Origin: an uncultured Colwellia sp.
GTDB lineage: Bacteria; Pseudomonadota; Gammaproteobacteria; Enterobacterales; Alteromonadaceae
Length of the DNA stretch: 64,000 nt
Direction: 5' to 3'
Assembly (NCBI GenBank): GCA_913061475.1
Contig: CAJXUN010000012.1
Coordinates: forward strand, 1-64,000
A model generated the notes under the pieces. It did no database searches and was not told the origin of the DNA. It worked only from the letters and a program-made list of their open reading frames with translations. Both the position numbers and the translations under genes were made by a program. This document shows positions 10,208 to 20,462 of the stretch, piece after piece; the first letter of the stretch is position 1, and every line of letters begins with the position of its first letter.

Positions 10208-11401
10208 TTAGTTTAGAGCCGCCTGATACTGATCTAAAATTTTCTGATGATTACGCTGATGCCAAGGGATCATAGTTTTTGATTTTTCAAGCGCTACTTT
10301 TTGCCTTTCAACCGCTTTATCTATTTGTTCCAATTCAAAGTATGCTTTAGCAAGTCCTTGATGTGCATAGGCAGATTCAGGATATTGTTGAACTGCTATT
10401 TTTAAAATATCAATGGCTTCTTCTGGCGCTGTTGCAAGTTTGTCAAAAGCCAACGCTTTTAAAGACCCTTCAGCGGAAACTTCAAAGCCATACTTTTTCT
10501 CGGTTAAATATTGGTAATGTTTCAGTATGGCATTAGCACCATGTTTTGATATGGCAGAATCAGGTTTTAACGCTTGATGATAATCATTGAAAATAGCTTC
10601 TATGCCGTAAACCGCGGCTAACGCAGGTTGCGACATATAGTAACTACCGTCAAAACGTTTTGTTGTTATATCAAGTTGCGGTAACTGTTCTGCGTTAATA
10701 ATATCACTTAACTGCTGAAACCCTGCCAGCTGTGCTTGCTCGTAATTACTATCACTCGTTGATAAAAATACCGTACGCGTATTACCTGATAATTTTTTGA
10801 GTTTTGTTTTCGCGTCTAGCAAAATATTAGCGTAGTTTTCTGACAATATTGGGCTGGCAATAATATAAGCATTAAATAATTCGGGGCGGTTTAATAAGGA
10901 ATAAACCCCTAAACTAGCATTACCCGTAAAACCATTAAAAATACGAAAATGATTAGTACGATATTTTTCATCGACAGCTTTCAATAGGCCACTATCGAGA
11001 AAGTTAAGTAGCTTTTCACCAGCAATACTAATTTCATCTGCCGTACCTAGTGTTTTTAGCGTCCCTAATGCTTTGCTATAACCACGTGGCGTAACGACAA
11101 TAGTTTCAAGCCAAGGCCAGTCACCATTATGGCTCATCCAATCATGTAAACCACTTAAATACGGTTGACTTCTTGGATGGAAATCAAAAATAACGCAATA
11201 GCGTTTATTTGGTTTTTTGTAGTAACTTGGTGGGAGGGTAATATTAAAATCAATCGGCTGTTTACTATCAGCATCTTGTACCGATAATACTTTAATAAAA
11301 TCTGACTCTGCCAACTCAATGGCTTGAGCCTGTTGCACAAACAACATAAATGCTACGGCTTTTAATAGCCTGCTGAGTTGAATAAAAAGATTATTAGCCA
11401 T
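10208..11401 (-). CDS. Exported esterase-fold protein with TPR tail, catalytic residues apparently lost
   Basis: About 397 residues: signal peptide ending near AQA-IE, an alpha/beta-hydrolase region resembling the putative-esterase family (PF00756), then a C-terminal TPR stretch (AIDILKIAVQQYPESAYAHQ). The start at 11401 has AGGGAAGA upstream; the longer TTG reading at 11422 would swallow that site. Where family members carry a nucleophile elbow such as GHSFGG, this protein reads GFTGNA. The expected catalytic His near the end of the domain (normally EDHGS-like) is replaced by FDGSYYMS. It may therefore be a binding protein rather than an enzyme. Substrate and partner are unknown. Confidence 0.7.
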   Translation of the reverse strand: MANNLFIQLSRLLKAVAFMLFVQQAQAIELAESDFIKVLSVQDADSKQPIDFNITLPPSYYKKPNKRYCVIFDFHPRSQPYLSGLHDWMSHNGDWPWLETIVVTPRGYSKALGTLKTLGTADEISIAGEKLLNFLDSGLLKAVDEKYRTNHFRIFNGFTGNASLGVYSLLNRPELFNAYIIASPILSENYANILLDAKTKLKKLSGNTRTVFLSTSDSNYEQAQLAGFQQLSDIINAEQLPQLDITTKRFDGSYYMSQPALAAVYGIEAIFNDYHQALKPDSAISKHGANAILKHYQYLTEKKYGFEVSAEGSLKALAFDKLATAPEEAIDILKIAVQQYPESAYAHQGLAKAYFELEQIDKAVERQKVALEKSKTMIPWHQRNHQKILDQYQAALN

Positions 11402-11564
11402 TATAGATTCTTCCCTGAACAAAGTTTTATCATAAAGTAGTGATAAATTAGTATGTTAAATTTAATCGAACAATACCAATTTTTTTCAACCATTAGAGTT
11501 GTTTAATAAAAAGCCACTAGCGTGGTTTTTAAAAGATAAGTTGATAGTAATAACCTTAGGATTA

Positions 11565-12335
11565 TTACTGTAATGCTAATTGCCAAGTGCCGCTATAGGT
11601 ACGATCGTTAAACGTAGAAGAAGAGTTAGACTCAACCGTTCTGTTTACTCTAACTAGACGAGCGCCATCTGTTTGAAACTGTGAAGTAATTTCACTTTCT
11701 GCCGTCATAGAAAAGAATATATAAGCACTACCTTTACCTGAATAGCTCATTCTCGTTTCAATAGGAATTCCCTCCTCATTGATCAAAACTTTATAACTAC
11801 CTTTAAATTTACTGACATAGCCGCGAATTTTTTTATCATCAATAAAGCTTTCTAGAGGTAGTGTGAAGTCTAGAACTCGAACTTCTTTGTTTAGATACTC
11901 AATGCGTTCTTCACTAGTAAACTCTCCTTGCTCTATGTAATCTAAAATCGTTCGTGCGGACGAAAGAATTGGAATTAATGATGATGCAGATAATATTTCT
12001 GCGCCATTTAATGCAGGAGTATCAGCTTCTTCATCAATCAATTTAAGACGGTTTTCTTGCGCTATTTTTACCAATACATCCTTGGAATAACGAATATCTA
12101 AGCCATTCATACTTTCAGAAAGCGTTGATTGAATTGCACCCGTTTTAAGCTTTTTATCTTTTCCTTCGCCCCTAGTTTCAGAAAAAGAAACGTTTAGTAG
12201 CCCTGATACGGGTTCACTACCATTTAACTTAGCTAATGCTTGTTGCAAATCAGTTAAACCATCAGCCCAAGCGTTCTGCGTGAATGCAAATGCTAGAAGC
12301 CCAAACGCAATAGGATGAATATTCTTTGATGTCAT
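11565..12335 (-). CDS. Exported protein of unknown function
   Basis: A 256-residue protein with a Sec signal peptide (hydrophobic stretch at about 8-22, cleavage likely after AWA). The mature part is rich in charged and beta-prone sequence and has no cysteine pair, no lipobox and no motif I can name. It mentions neither a catalytic pattern nor a transmembrane segment beyond the signal, so a periplasmic location is inferred. It stands alone: the neighbours on the same strand are 160-215 bases away, and a strong terminator at 12501-12523 separates it from the thiolase gene upstream. I do not recognise the family. Confidence 0.7.
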   Translation of the reverse strand: MTSKNIHPIAFGLLAFAFTQNAWADGLTDLQQALAKLNGSEPVSGLLNVSFSETRGEGKDKKLKTGAIQSTLSESMNGLDIRYSKDVLVKIAQENRLKLIDEEADTPALNGAEILSASSLIPILSSARTILDYIEQGEFTSEERIEYLNKEVRVLDFTLPLESFIDDKKIRGYVSKFKGSYKVLINEEGIPIETRMSYSGKGSAYIFFSMTAESEITSQFQTDGARLVRVNRTVESNSSSTFNDRTYSGTWQLALQ

Positions 12336-12500
12336 AAGTTACCTGTTTTTTATTTTATTTATAGGTTTACGGTGTTAGCAGTACTTATACCTAATAGTTG
12401 GACAGTGTTTCAATACCTACTGATAATATTAATGTTACTAAGTATTTCTTTTTATTTGGTAAGTTAATTGCTTCTTCAAGAAAATTATTCAGAGATCAAA

Positions 12501-12523
12501 AAAGCCCACATTAAGTGGGCTTT
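12501..12523 (-). terminator. Rho-independent terminator of the thiolase gene
   Basis: AAAGCCCAC / GTGGGCTTT form a perfect 9-bp stem around a 5-base loop. Read on the minus strand the stem is followed by a run of T, and it lies 28 bases past the thiolase stop. Confidence 0.9.
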
Positions 12524-12550
12524 ACTGCACTAAGCGGAGCTAAATGCTGC

Positions 12551-13735
12551 TTACATCATTTCAACGGCAATCGCAGTAGCTTCTCCGCCACCAATACATA
12601 ACGAAGCAAGGCCTTTACTTAAGCCTCTATTTTTCAAAGCATGGATTAACGTCACCATAATACGTGCACCACTGGCACCCAATGGATGACCTAACGCACA
12701 AGCACCGCCATTAACGTTAACTTTAGTTACGTCTAAATCTAACGCTTTAATACCCAACATAGTCACCATGGCAAAAGCTTCATTAATTTCAAATAAATCT
12801 ACATCCGCCGCAGTCCAGTTGGCTTTTGCTAGTACTTTTTGCATAGCGCCAACCGGCGCAACCGTAAACTCTGCTGGCTTTTGCGCATGCATGGCATGAG
12901 CAACAATTTTACATAACGGTGTTAAACCACGCTTTTGCGCTTCTGATAATTTCATCATCACCAACGCAGCTGCACCATCAGAAATAGAGCTAGAGTTAGC
13001 TGCTGTAATCGTGCCGTCTTTTTTAAATGCCGCACGTAAACTAGGAATTTTATCTGGGCGCGCATTACCCGGCTGTTCATCAATATCAAATACTGAATCG
13101 CCGCGGCGAGATTTAATCGTTACCGGTGATATTTCATTAACAAAGGCACCATCGGCAATCGCAGCGTTCGCACGCTCTAAAGAACGAATCGCGTATGCAT
13201 CCATATCTTCTCGGGTAAAGCCTGATTCGTCGGCAGTTTCCTGCGCGAAACAGCCCATAGCAATACCGTCATAAGCATTCTCTAAACCATCAGTCATCAT
13301 GTGATCAAGTACTTGACCGTGGCCCATTTTAATTCCTGAGCGTCCTTTAGGTAATAAATGTGGCGCATTGGTCATGCTTTCCATGCCGCCAGCAATAGCG
13401 ATATCAATTGAACCCGCTAATAATGCATCATGTGCTTGCATTGCCGCTTTCATACCTGAACCACAAACTTTATTAATTGTGGTACAAGCCGTTGAAAGAT
13501 CTAAGTCTGCTTCTAATGCTGCTTGGCGCGCTGGTGCTTGCTTTAAGCCCGCAGGCAATACACAACCCATGATCACTTCATCTACCTGATCATTTGACAA
13601 ATTTGCGGCCTGCATAGCACCACGAATAGCAGTCGCACCTAAAGTGGTGGCACTAACTGCTGATAAACCGCCCATAAAACCACCCATAGGGGTACGTTTA
13701 GCAGCAACAATAACGATAGGATCTTGAGTAGACAT
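12551..13735 (-). CDS. atoB: Acetyl-CoA C-acetyltransferase (thiolase)
   Basis: Thiolase of 394 residues that cleaves acetoacetyl-CoA to two acetyl-CoA, or condenses them. The active-site Cys is in TTINKVCGSGMKA near residue 90, GGMESM follows, and the C-terminal pair is NVNGGACALGHPLGASG (His) and CIGGG (Cys). I start it at 13735 because GGAG lies six bases upstream; a reading from 13765 has a poorer site. It is divergent from liuR and faces its own TTTACG-type palindrome, so it belongs to the same regulon. It would consume the acetoacetyl-CoA made from HMG-CoA lyase and CoA-transferase products encoded across the divide. Confidence 0.93.
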   Translation of the reverse strand: MSTQDPIVIVAAKRTPMGGFMGGLSAVSATTLGATAIRGAMQAANLSNDQVDEVIMGCVLPAGLKQAPARQAALEADLDLSTACTTINKVCGSGMKAAMQAHDALLAGSIDIAIAGGMESMTNAPHLLPKGRSGIKMGHGQVLDHMMTDGLENAYDGIAMGCFAQETADESGFTREDMDAYAIRSLERANAAIADGAFVNEISPVTIKSRRGDSVFDIDEQPGNARPDKIPSLRAAFKKDGTITAANSSSISDGAAALVMMKLSEAQKRGLTPLCKIVAHAMHAQKPAEFTVAPVGAMQKVLAKANWTAADVDLFEINEAFAMVTMLGIKALDLDVTKVNVNGGACALGHPLGASGARIMVTLIHALKNRGLSKGLASLCIGGGEATAIAVEMM

Positions 13736-13837
13736 AAGGCTCTCCGGTAATGTGTTGTTCGACATAACTCGATATCTATTAACTAAATGATGACAAACAT
13801 CGATAAGAATTGCGCAACAGATTACCCCATATTTTGC

Positions 13838-13853
13838 TTTACGCCAACGTAAA
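13838..13853. promoter_or_regulatory. Predicted LiuR operator upstream of the thiolase gene
   Basis: TTTACGCCAACGTAAA, an imperfect palindrome identical in both half-sites to the one at 13971. It lies about 100 bases upstream of the thiolase start. The pattern matches what is known of LiuR (MerR family) sites in gammaproteobacteria; binding here is inferred. Confidence 0.75.
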
Positions 13854-13970
13854 CTTTATGGACCTTTAGTCTTACAAACTAGATTTTTTGCTAATTTGAT
13901 CACCATTCTTTACAGCAAAATAACGCTGGCTGTCCAAGCATAAGGCAATAACTTAACTCAACACATGCAC

Positions 13971-13986
13971 TTTACGTTAACGTAAA
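13971..13986. promoter_or_regulatory. Predicted LiuR operator upstream of liuR
   Basis: TTTACGTTAACGTAAA is a perfect 16-base palindrome about 55 bases before liuR. MerR-type regulators bind such dyads within the promoter spacer, so this site probably gives autoregulation and control of liuA onward. Confidence 0.82.
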
Positions 13987-14040
13987 CTTATTGTATGGTA
14001 TCCCACAGATAAAAAAGCGAGTTAACTGTGAGTAATAACA

Positions 14041-14433
14041 ATGAGCGATAAGACCCCTGTCACCTACTCTATTGGCGAATTAGCCCGAGAATTTGACATC
14101 ACTACCCGCAGTATACGTTTTTACGAAGATCAAGGCCTGATACTGCCAACTCGCAAAGGTCAAACAAGAATATATAATCAAAGAGACAGAGTTCGACTAA
14201 AGTTAATTCTACGCGGAAAACGCTTAGGCTTTTCATTAGCTGAAACCGGTCGTTTGTTTGAACTTTACGATGCTGATAATTCAAGTGCGACACAATTGAA
14301 AACCATAATGGACTTGATTGCTAATAAGAAGAACGATTTAAATCAGCAATTAGAAGATATACAAGCGGTATTAATTGAATTGACCGGCTTAGAAAAAAAC
14401 TGTCAAAACGCGCTAGCGTCTATTGATACCTAA
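14041..14433 (+). CDS. liuR: LiuR, MerR-family regulator of leucine/isovalerate degradation
   Basis: MerR-type regulator of 130 residues. The N-terminal winged helix-turn-helix is visible as SIGELAREFDITTRSIRFYEDQGL at about 10-33, followed by R-x-Y-x-x-x-D-R and a C-terminal coiled coil (about 80-120). It lacks a cysteine metal site. Position at the head of the liu cluster and the two flanking palindromes identify it as LiuR. In known cases it represses or activates the branched-chain amino acid catabolic genes in response to an acyl-CoA intermediate. Confidence 0.9.
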   Translation: MSDKTPVTYSIGELAREFDITTRSIRFYEDQGLILPTRKGQTRIYNQRDRVRLKLILRGKRLGFSLAETGRLFELYDADNSSATQLKTIMDLIANKKNDLNQQLEDIQAVLIELTGLEKNCQNALASIDT

Positions 14434-14515
14434 ACGCAAAAAGATATGACAAAAACTAACGGCTAACGCTAAAAAAAACGCGTTAACACGACCAATAATT
14501 ATTAAAGGTACTACT

Positions 14516-15685
14516 ATGATTTCTACTTTCTCATCAATGAATTTCAACTTGGGTGAAACCGTTGACATGATACGCGATACGGTAAACGCTTTTGCTCGTG
14601 ACGAAATTGCGCCGCGTGCAGCACAAATAGATATTGATAATGAATTCCCTAACGACTTATGGCGCAAGTTTGGCGACTTGGGTTTATTAGGTATGACGGT
14701 AGATGAGCAATATGGTGGTTCTGGTTTAGGTTACTTAGAGCACATGGTTGCTATGCAAGAAATTTCACGCGCTTCTGCCTCTGTCGGCTTAAGTTACGGT
14801 GCTATGTCTAACCTATGTTTAAACCAATTAAACAAAAATGGTAGCCATGAACAAAAAGCTAAATATTTACCTAAACTTTGTACTGGCGAACATATTGGAG
14901 CTTTAGCGATGTCTGAGCCAAACGCAGGTTCTGATGTTGTTAGCATGAAGCTTAGCGCGAAAAAGCAAGGCGACAAATACATTCTTAATGGCAACAAAAT
15001 GTGGATCACCAATGGTCCTGACGCTAACGTGTTTATTATCTATGCAAAAACCGATACCAGTGCGGGTTCTAAAGGTATTACTGCCTTTATCGTTGAACGT
15101 GATTACCCAGGTTTTTCTCGCCATCAAAAACTCGACAAACTAGGCATGCGTGGCTCGAATACGTGTGAATTAGTCTTCCAAGATTGTGAAGTGCCGGCGG
15201 AAAATATTTTAGGCGAAGAAGGTAAAGGTGTTCGCGTATTGATGTCAGGTTTAGATTATGAACGTTTAGTATTAACTGGCGGTCCTCTAGGCATTATGGA
15301 TGCCTGTATGGATCTGGTTGTTCCTTACATTCACGACAGAAAACAGTTTGGCCAAGCAATTGGTGAATTTCAGTTAATTCAAGGTAAAATTGCTGATATG
15401 TACACGCAAATGAATGCAGCAAAATCTTATGCTTATTTATGCGCAATGGCAGCAGATCGCGGTGAAACAACGCGTAAAGATGCGGCAGGTGTTATTTTAT
15501 ACTCTGCTGAATTGGCCACCAAAATGGCCTTAGATGCGATTCAGTTGCTTGGCGGTAACGGTTATATCAATGAATTTCCAGCTGGGCGTTTATTACGTGA
15601 TGCCAAGTTATATGAAATTGGTGCCGGTACCTCAGAAATTCGCCGTATGCTGATAGGTCGTGAGCTATTCAACGAATCAGTTTAA
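14516..15685 (+). CDS. liuA: Isovaleryl-CoA dehydrogenase
   Basis: Acyl-CoA dehydrogenase of 389 residues oxidising isovaleryl-CoA to 3-methylcrotonyl-CoA with electrons passed to ETF. The catalytic base is in the isovaleryl-type position: [18 protein letters not shown]249, rather than near the C-terminus as in most relatives. [11 protein letters not shown] and MWITNGPDA are the flavin signatures and [21 protein letters not shown] ends the last domain. It starts 82 bases after liuR and is the first enzyme of the pathway encoded through liuE. A large hairpin element separates it from liuB. Confidence 0.95.
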   Translation: MISTFSSMNFNLGETVDMIRDTVNAFARDEIAPRAAQIDIDNEFPNDLWRKFGDLGLLGMTVDEQYGGSGLGYLEHMVAMQEISRASASVGLSYGAMSNLCLNQLNKNGSHEQKAKYLPKLCTGEHIGALAMSEPNAGSDVVSMKLSAKKQGDKYILNGNKMWITNGPDANVFIIYAKTDTSAGSKGITAFIVERDYPGFSRHQKLDKLGMRGSNTCELVFQDCEVPAENILGEEGKGVRVLMSGLDYERLVLTGGPLGIMDACMDLVVPYIHDRKQFGQAIGEFQLIQGKIADMYTQMNAAKSYAYLCAMAADRGETTRKDAAGVILYSAELATKMALDAIQLLGGNGYINEFPAGRLLRDAKLYEIGAGTSEIRRMLIGRELFNESV

Positions 15686-15691
15686 TTTAAC

Positions 15692-15794
15692 TTTCTCTCA
15701 TTGCCAATGAGCGCGATTTCTTCGTCAAAAATACACACATAGGCAACTATGCTTAGTATTTTTTCCTTGAACTCACTCCATTGGCTTCGAGAAA
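15692..15794. repeat. 103-base imperfect hairpin element between liuA and liuB
   Basis: Outer arms TTTCTC...GCCAATGAG and rc-matching CTCCATTGGC...GAGAAA enclose AAAATAC / GTATTTT and CATAG / CTATG around a GCAA loop. The whole block folds back on itself. It looks like a palindromic repetitive element (REP or MITE type) placed 7 bases after the liuA stop, and could also act as an mRNA processing or attenuation structure. Confidence 0.7.
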
Positions 15795-15956
15795 AGCAAA
15801 TTGTAGAAAGGTAACGATCATAAAGATTAACTCCAGTGACTATTGCTATTGAAAACGATTACCAATACGCCAGTTAGTGAATCAAACAATATCAATGTGC
15901 ATTGTTAACTCGAAAACGCTAACCAAGTAAAAGTACAACAAACAGAAGGTTATACC

Positions 15957-17564
15957 GTGGCTAAGATACTATCGAAAATTAATCCCCGCAGCCCTGAGTT
16001 CATCGAAAACGCAGCGCATATGCAACTGCAAGTTGATGACTTAAAAGTTAAACTCGAAGAAATAAAATTGGGTGGCGGTGAGCGTAGTCGTGAACGTCAT
16101 CTATCTCGTGGTAAATTATTACCCAGAGATCGTGTTTATGCACTACTTGACCCAGGCTCTGCATTTCTTGAACTATCACAATTAGCCGCTTATCAAGTGT
16201 ATGACGACAATGTCCCTGCTGCTGGTATCATTACTGGCATCGGCCGTGTTGGCGGACAAGAATGTATTATTGTTGCCAACGACGCGACAGTAAAAGGTGG
16301 TACTTATTTTCCACTCACCGTTAAAAAGCATTTACGAGCGCAAACTATCGCACAAGAAAACAACTTACCTTGTATTTACTTGGTTGACTCAGGTGGTGCA
16401 AACTTACCTAATCAAGATGATGTTTTTCCTGATAAAGAACATTTTGGTCGTATTTTCTTCAACCAAGCCAATATGTCAGCACAAAGCATTCCACAAATTG
16501 CGGTGGTAATGGGCTCATGTACTGCTGGTGGTGCTTACGTACCGGCCATGGCTGATGAGTCAATTATTGTCAAAGAACAAGGCACGATTTTCTTAGCAGG
16601 TCCGCCATTAGTAAAAGCGGCCACCGGTGAAGTGGTAAGTGCTGAAGATTTAGGTGGCGCAGACGTCCATTGTCGTACCTCTGGTGTTGCTGACCACATG
16701 GCACAGAACGACCATCACGCTTTAGAAATTGCTCGCAGCGCTATCGGTAACTTAAACCGTGTTAAACCTGTGCAAATGGCGATTAAACAAGTAGCTGAAC
16801 CTGCATATGCGACCGAAGAAGTTTACGGTATTGTACCAAAAGACTCTCGTCAGCCTTTCGATGTTCGTGAAATTATCGCCCGTGTGGTTGACGGTAGTGA
16901 ATTCGACGAATTTAAAGCCTTATACGGCACAACTTTAGTCTGTGGCTTCGCGCATATTTATGGTTATCCTGTTGGTATTGTGGCCAACAACGGCATCTTA
17001 TTTGGTGAATCGGCGCAAAAAGGCGCTCACTTTATCGAGCTTTGTGCACAACGTAAAATACCGTTAGTGTTTTTACAAAACATTACCGGCTTTATGGTGG
17101 GGCAGCAATATGAAGCTGGCGGTATCGCAAAACATGGCGCAAAAATGGTAACGGCCGTTGCTACCGCACAAGTGCCTAAATTCACTATTTTAATTGGTGG
17201 TAGTTTTGGTGCCGGTAACTACGGCATGTGTGGCCGAGCTTACGACCCTCGCTTCTTATTTATGTGGCCAAACTCACGTATTTCAGTAATGGGCGGCGAA
17301 CAAGCGGCTGGCGTATTAGCGCAAGTAAAACGTGATCAAAAAGAAAAACGTGGTGAGCAATGGAGCGCGAAAGAAGAAGCAGACTTCAAACAACCGATTA
17401 TTGATGACTACGAACATCAAGGTCACCCTTACTATGCTTCAGCCCGTTTATGGGATGATGGTGTCATTGATCCGGCAGATACTCGCCAAGTACTTGGCTT
17501 AGCTATTTCGGCGTCATTAAACAAACCGATTAAAGAGACCAAGTTTGGTCTGTTTAGAATGTAG
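15957..17564 (+). CDS. liuB: 3-methylcrotonyl-CoA carboxylase, carboxyltransferase (beta) subunit
   Basis: Carboxyltransferase of 535 residues, the usual length for the non-biotinylated subunit. It moves CO2 from carboxybiotin to 3-methylcrotonyl-CoA, giving 3-methylglutaconyl-CoA. The N-terminal crotonase-like half has [16 protein letters not shown] and [13 protein letters not shown], and the C-terminal half has [11 protein letters not shown] and [11 protein letters not shown] for acyl-CoA and biotin contacts. The start is GTG with GAAGG seven bases upstream. It is separated from liuA by 271 bases holding the hairpin element and is followed by liuC after 13 bases. Confidence 0.95.
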   Translation: MAKILSKINPRSPEFIENAAHMQLQVDDLKVKLEEIKLGGGERSRERHLSRGKLLPRDRVYALLDPGSAFLELSQLAAYQVYDDNVPAAGIITGIGRVGGQECIIVANDATVKGGTYFPLTVKKHLRAQTIAQENNLPCIYLVDSGGANLPNQDDVFPDKEHFGRIFFNQANMSAQSIPQIAVVMGSCTAGGAYVPAMADESIIVKEQGTIFLAGPPLVKAATGEVVSAEDLGGADVHCRTSGVADHMAQNDHHALEIARSAIGNLNRVKPVQMAIKQVAEPAYATEEVYGIVPKDSRQPFDVREIIARVVDGSEFDEFKALYGTTLVCGFAHIYGYPVGIVANNGILFGESAQKGAHFIELCAQRKIPLVFLQNITGFMVGQQYEAGGIAKHGAKMVTAVATAQVPKFTILIGGSFGAGNYGMCGRAYDPRFLFMWPNSRISVMGGEQAAGVLAQVKRDQKEKRGEQWSAKEEADFKQPIIDDYEHQGHPYYASARLWDDGVIDPADTRQVLGLAISASLNKPIKETKFGLFRM

Positions 17565-17577
17565 AGGTGAGTTGAAG

Positions 17578-18444
17578 ATGATTACACATACCGATATTAG
17601 AAGCCCGAGTGAACAAGTTTTATTTGACGTTGACAGTTGCGGCGTAGCCACCGTTACCATGAACAACCCTGACAAACACAATGCCTTTGATGACAGTATT
17701 ATTGCGGCCTTAAGTCAGCTATTTCATGATATTGCTCAATGCGATGACATCAAGGTTATGATCCTTGCGTCAACGGGAAAAAGTTTCTCTGCAGGTGCTG
17801 ATTTAGGCTGGATGAAACGTATGGCGTCATATTCTTATCAAGAGAATTTAGCTGATGCTAATGCTCTAGCCCAAATGTTAAAAAAACTTAACTTTTTGCC
17901 ACAACCTACTATCGCTAAAGTACAAGGTGCTGCCTTTGGTGGTGCTGTCGGTTTAGCCAGTTGTTGTGACATTGTTCTGGCCAGTGAAAAAGCCAGTTTT
18001 TGTTTAAGTGAAGTCAAGTTAGGCTTAATTCCTGCCACCATTAGCCCGTATGTAGTTAATGCCATTGGCCAAAAAGCCAGTCGACGTTACTTTCAAACAG
18101 CTGAACGATTTTTTGCAGACAAAGCACAACTGCTTGGTTTAGTTGATGAAATACTACCATTAGACAAATTAGACGCTGCAGTTGATAAAATGACGCAAAC
18201 ATTACTAGCCAACGGTCCATTAGCGGTGCGTCAAGCTAAGCAGTTAGCACTTGATGTTGCTTATCAAGATATTGACGAAGCGTTGATTGAAATGACCAGT
18301 GAACGTATTGCTGCAATTCGAGTATCGACAGAAGGTCAAGAAGGTTTAAGCGCCTTTTTTGAAAAACGTCAGCCAACTTGGCAAGCGTCTATTCAATCAG
18401 AAAAAAAACAGCCAAAAGATTCAACAACCAAAGGCGAAGGATAA
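17578..18444 (+). CDS. liuC: Methylglutaconyl-CoA hydratase
   Basis: Crotonase-fold hydratase of 288 residues converting 3-methylglutaconyl-CoA to HMG-CoA. GKSFSAGADLGWMKRM carries the first oxyanion-hole element and GAAFGGAVGLASCCDIV the second; SEVKLGLIPATIS holds the catalytic Glu region. The ATG at 17578 is preceded by AGGTGAG and lies 13 bases past the liuB stop; a longer frame opens inside liuB at 17545 but has no reason to be used. A lysine- and serine-rich tail of about 20 residues extends past the family core. Confidence 0.93.
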   Translation: MITHTDIRSPSEQVLFDVDSCGVATVTMNNPDKHNAFDDSIIAALSQLFHDIAQCDDIKVMILASTGKSFSAGADLGWMKRMASYSYQENLADANALAQMLKKLNFLPQPTIAKVQGAAFGGAVGLASCCDIVLASEKASFCLSEVKLGLIPATISPYVVNAIGQKASRRYFQTAERFFADKAQLLGLVDEILPLDKLDAAVDKMTQTLLANGPLAVRQAKQLALDVAYQDIDEALIEMTSERIAAIRVSTEGQEGLSAFFEKRQPTWQASIQSEKKQPKDSTTKGEG

Positions 18445-18449
18445 TACCC

Positions 18450-20462
18450 ATGTTTACTAAAATACTAATTGCCAACCGTGGCGAAATCGCCTGTCGTGTA
18501 ATAAAAACAGCACGAAAAATGGGTATCCTCACTGTCGCGGTTTATTCTGATGCCGATGCCGATTCATTACATGTCAATATGGCTGATGAGGCTATTCATA
18601 TTGGCGGTTCACCGTCGCGCGAAAGTTACTTGTTATCTGAAAAAGTGATAGAAGCGGCTAAACGCACTGGCGCACAAGCTATTCACCCAGGTTACGGCTT
18701 TCTTTCTGAAAATGCTGATTTCTGTCGTATGTGTGCGGCTGAAGGCATTACCTTTATTGGTCCTCCAGTTGCTGCAATTGAAGCCATGGGCTCAAAATCT
18801 GCTGCTAAAAACATTATGGAAGCGGCCAAGGTTCCATTAGTGCCAGGTTATCATGGCGACGACCAGTCTGAAGCGGTGATTAAACAAGCCGCTGACGATA
18901 TGGGCTATCCGGTTTTACTAAAAGCTACCGCTGGTGGCGGTGGTAAAGGTATGCGTCAAGTATGGAGCGAAGACGAATTCTCTGAAGGTTTCGCGGCAGC
19001 AAAGCGCGAAGCTAAGTCTTCATTTGGCGACGATACTATGTTGGTTGAAAAATACTTAACACAACCACGCCATGTTGAAATTCAAGTATTTTGCGATAAT
19101 CACCACAATGCGGTTTACCTTTTCGAACGCGACTGTTCAGTGCAACGTCGCCACCAAAAAGTAATTGAAGAGGCGCCAGCCTTTAGCATGAGTGAAGAGC
19201 TACGTGCGAAAATGGGTGAATCAGCAATAAAATCAGCGCAAGCTATTGGTTATCAAGGTGCTGGTACGGTTGAATTCTTGCTCGATATTGACGGTTCATT
19301 TTACTTTATGGAAATGAATACCCGTTTACAAGTAGAGCACCCTGTTACCGAGTTAATTACCGGTCAAGATTTGGTTGAATGGCAATTACGTGTTGCTGCG
19401 GGTGAAGTGTTACCAAAAGCTCAAGACGAATTAAAAATCAACGGTCACGCTTTTGAAGCGCGTATTTATGCTGAAGATCCTAACAATGACTTTTTACCTG
19501 CAACCGGCACCCTAGACTTTTTACAACCACCGTTAGAAAGTGAATTTGTTCGCGTTGATACCGGTGTTCGTCAAGGTGATGAAGTTAGCGTGTTTTACGA
19601 TCCCATGATTGCCAAGCTAATTGTTTGGGATGAAAACCGTGAAAAAGCCCTACAACGTATGGCAAAAGCCTTGTCTGAATATCGCATCAGTGGCGTGACC
19701 ACTAATATCGATTTTCTTTATAACTTAGCGACATCAGCGCCGTTTGTTAACGCCGATATCGATACCGGATTTATAGAGAAAAACCAGGCAGTTATTTTTC
19801 ATGAAAGTGAACAAGCGCTTGCTGGCGAGTTGCCTATGGCAGCACTCTACCTCGTATTGTCGCAAGCGCGTGAAGCACAGCTTACCGCTGCCAAAACTAA
19901 CGACCCATTTTCACCTTGGAATATGACTAATGCTTGGCGCTTAAATGAAGCCAACATTCATCATATGGTATTGGCGCATAATGGCACCGAATATCCAATT
20001 ATCGTCGAGCAAAAGCGTCAAGGGAGTGGTAGTTACTATTTAATCACGGTTGACGGTCAAACGGTAGATTGCCAAGGTCGCATCGAAAAAGATACTTTAT
20101 ATGTCAGCATTGACGGTTACCGCAGTCATGCAACCATCGCAAAAAATGGCACACAAATTAGCCTTTATCATCAAAACGGTGTCTTTAACTTCACGCATAT
20201 TTTACCTGATTGTGGTGACAACAGTAGCGATGCTAATCATGGCGGTTTAGTAGCGCCAATGAACGGCACCATGGTAGCAGTATTAGTGAGCGCGGGTGAT
20301 ACCGTGATTGCAGATCAACCGATAATGATCATGGAAGCGATGAAAATGGAACACACTATTCGCGCGCCAAGTAATGGTGTTGTTGACACTATTTACTATA
20401 ACGAAGGGGATATGGTTGACGGCGGCGCCGAACTTATTGCCTTTACAGCCGAGGAAGCATAA
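18450..20462 (+). CDS. liuD: 3-methylcrotonyl-CoA carboxylase, biotin-containing (alpha) subunit
   Basis: Biotin carboxylase plus biotin carrier in one chain of 670 residues. The N-terminus begins [16 protein letters not shown], the ATP-grasp loop GGGGKGMR is near 170, and [16 protein letters not shown] is the carboxylase signature. The C-terminal carrier has the biotinyl-lysine motif EAMKMEH. The ATG at 18450 has GAAGGA upstream and sits 5 bases after liuC; an open frame from 18378 overlaps liuC and is unlikely. The final TAATG makes a one-base overlap with liuE, so translation is probably coupled. Confidence 0.95.
   Translation: MFTKILIANRGEIACRVIKTARKMGILTVAVYSDADADSLHVNMADEAIHIGGSPSRESYLLSEKVIEAAKRTGAQAIHPGYGFLSENADFCRMCAAEGITFIGPPVAAIEAMGSKSAAKNIMEAAKVPLVPGYHGDDQSEAVIKQAADDMGYPVLLKATAGGGGKGMRQVWSEDEFSEGFAAAKREAKSSFGDDTMLVEKYLTQPRHVEIQVFCDNHHNAVYLFERDCSVQRRHQKVIEEAPAFSMSEELRAKMGESAIKSAQAIGYQGAGTVEFLLDIDGSFYFMEMNTRLQVEHPVTELITGQDLVEWQLRVAAGEVLPKAQDELKINGHAFEARIYAEDPNNDFLPATGTLDFLQPPLESEFVRVDTGVRQGDEVSVFYDPMIAKLIVWDENREKALQRMAKALSEYRISGVTTNIDFLYNLATSAPFVNADIDTGFIEKNQAVIFHESEQALAGELPMAALYLVLSQAREAQLTAAKTNDPFSPWNMTNAWRLNEANIHHMVLAHNGTEYPIIVEQKRQGSGSYYLITVDGQTVDCQGRIEKDTLYVSIDGYRSHATIAKNGTQISLYHQNGVFNFTHILPDCGDNSSDANHGGLVAPMNGTMVAVLVSAGDTVIADQPIMIMEAMKMEHTIRAPSNGVVDTIYYNEGDMVDGGAELIAFTAEEA

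Noticed and set aside
18378-18449. Upstream extension of liuD overlapping liuC by 67 bases
   Set aside because: The extra 24 residues are not family-like, while the ATG at 18450 has a GAAGGA ribosome site and gives the standard N-terminus.
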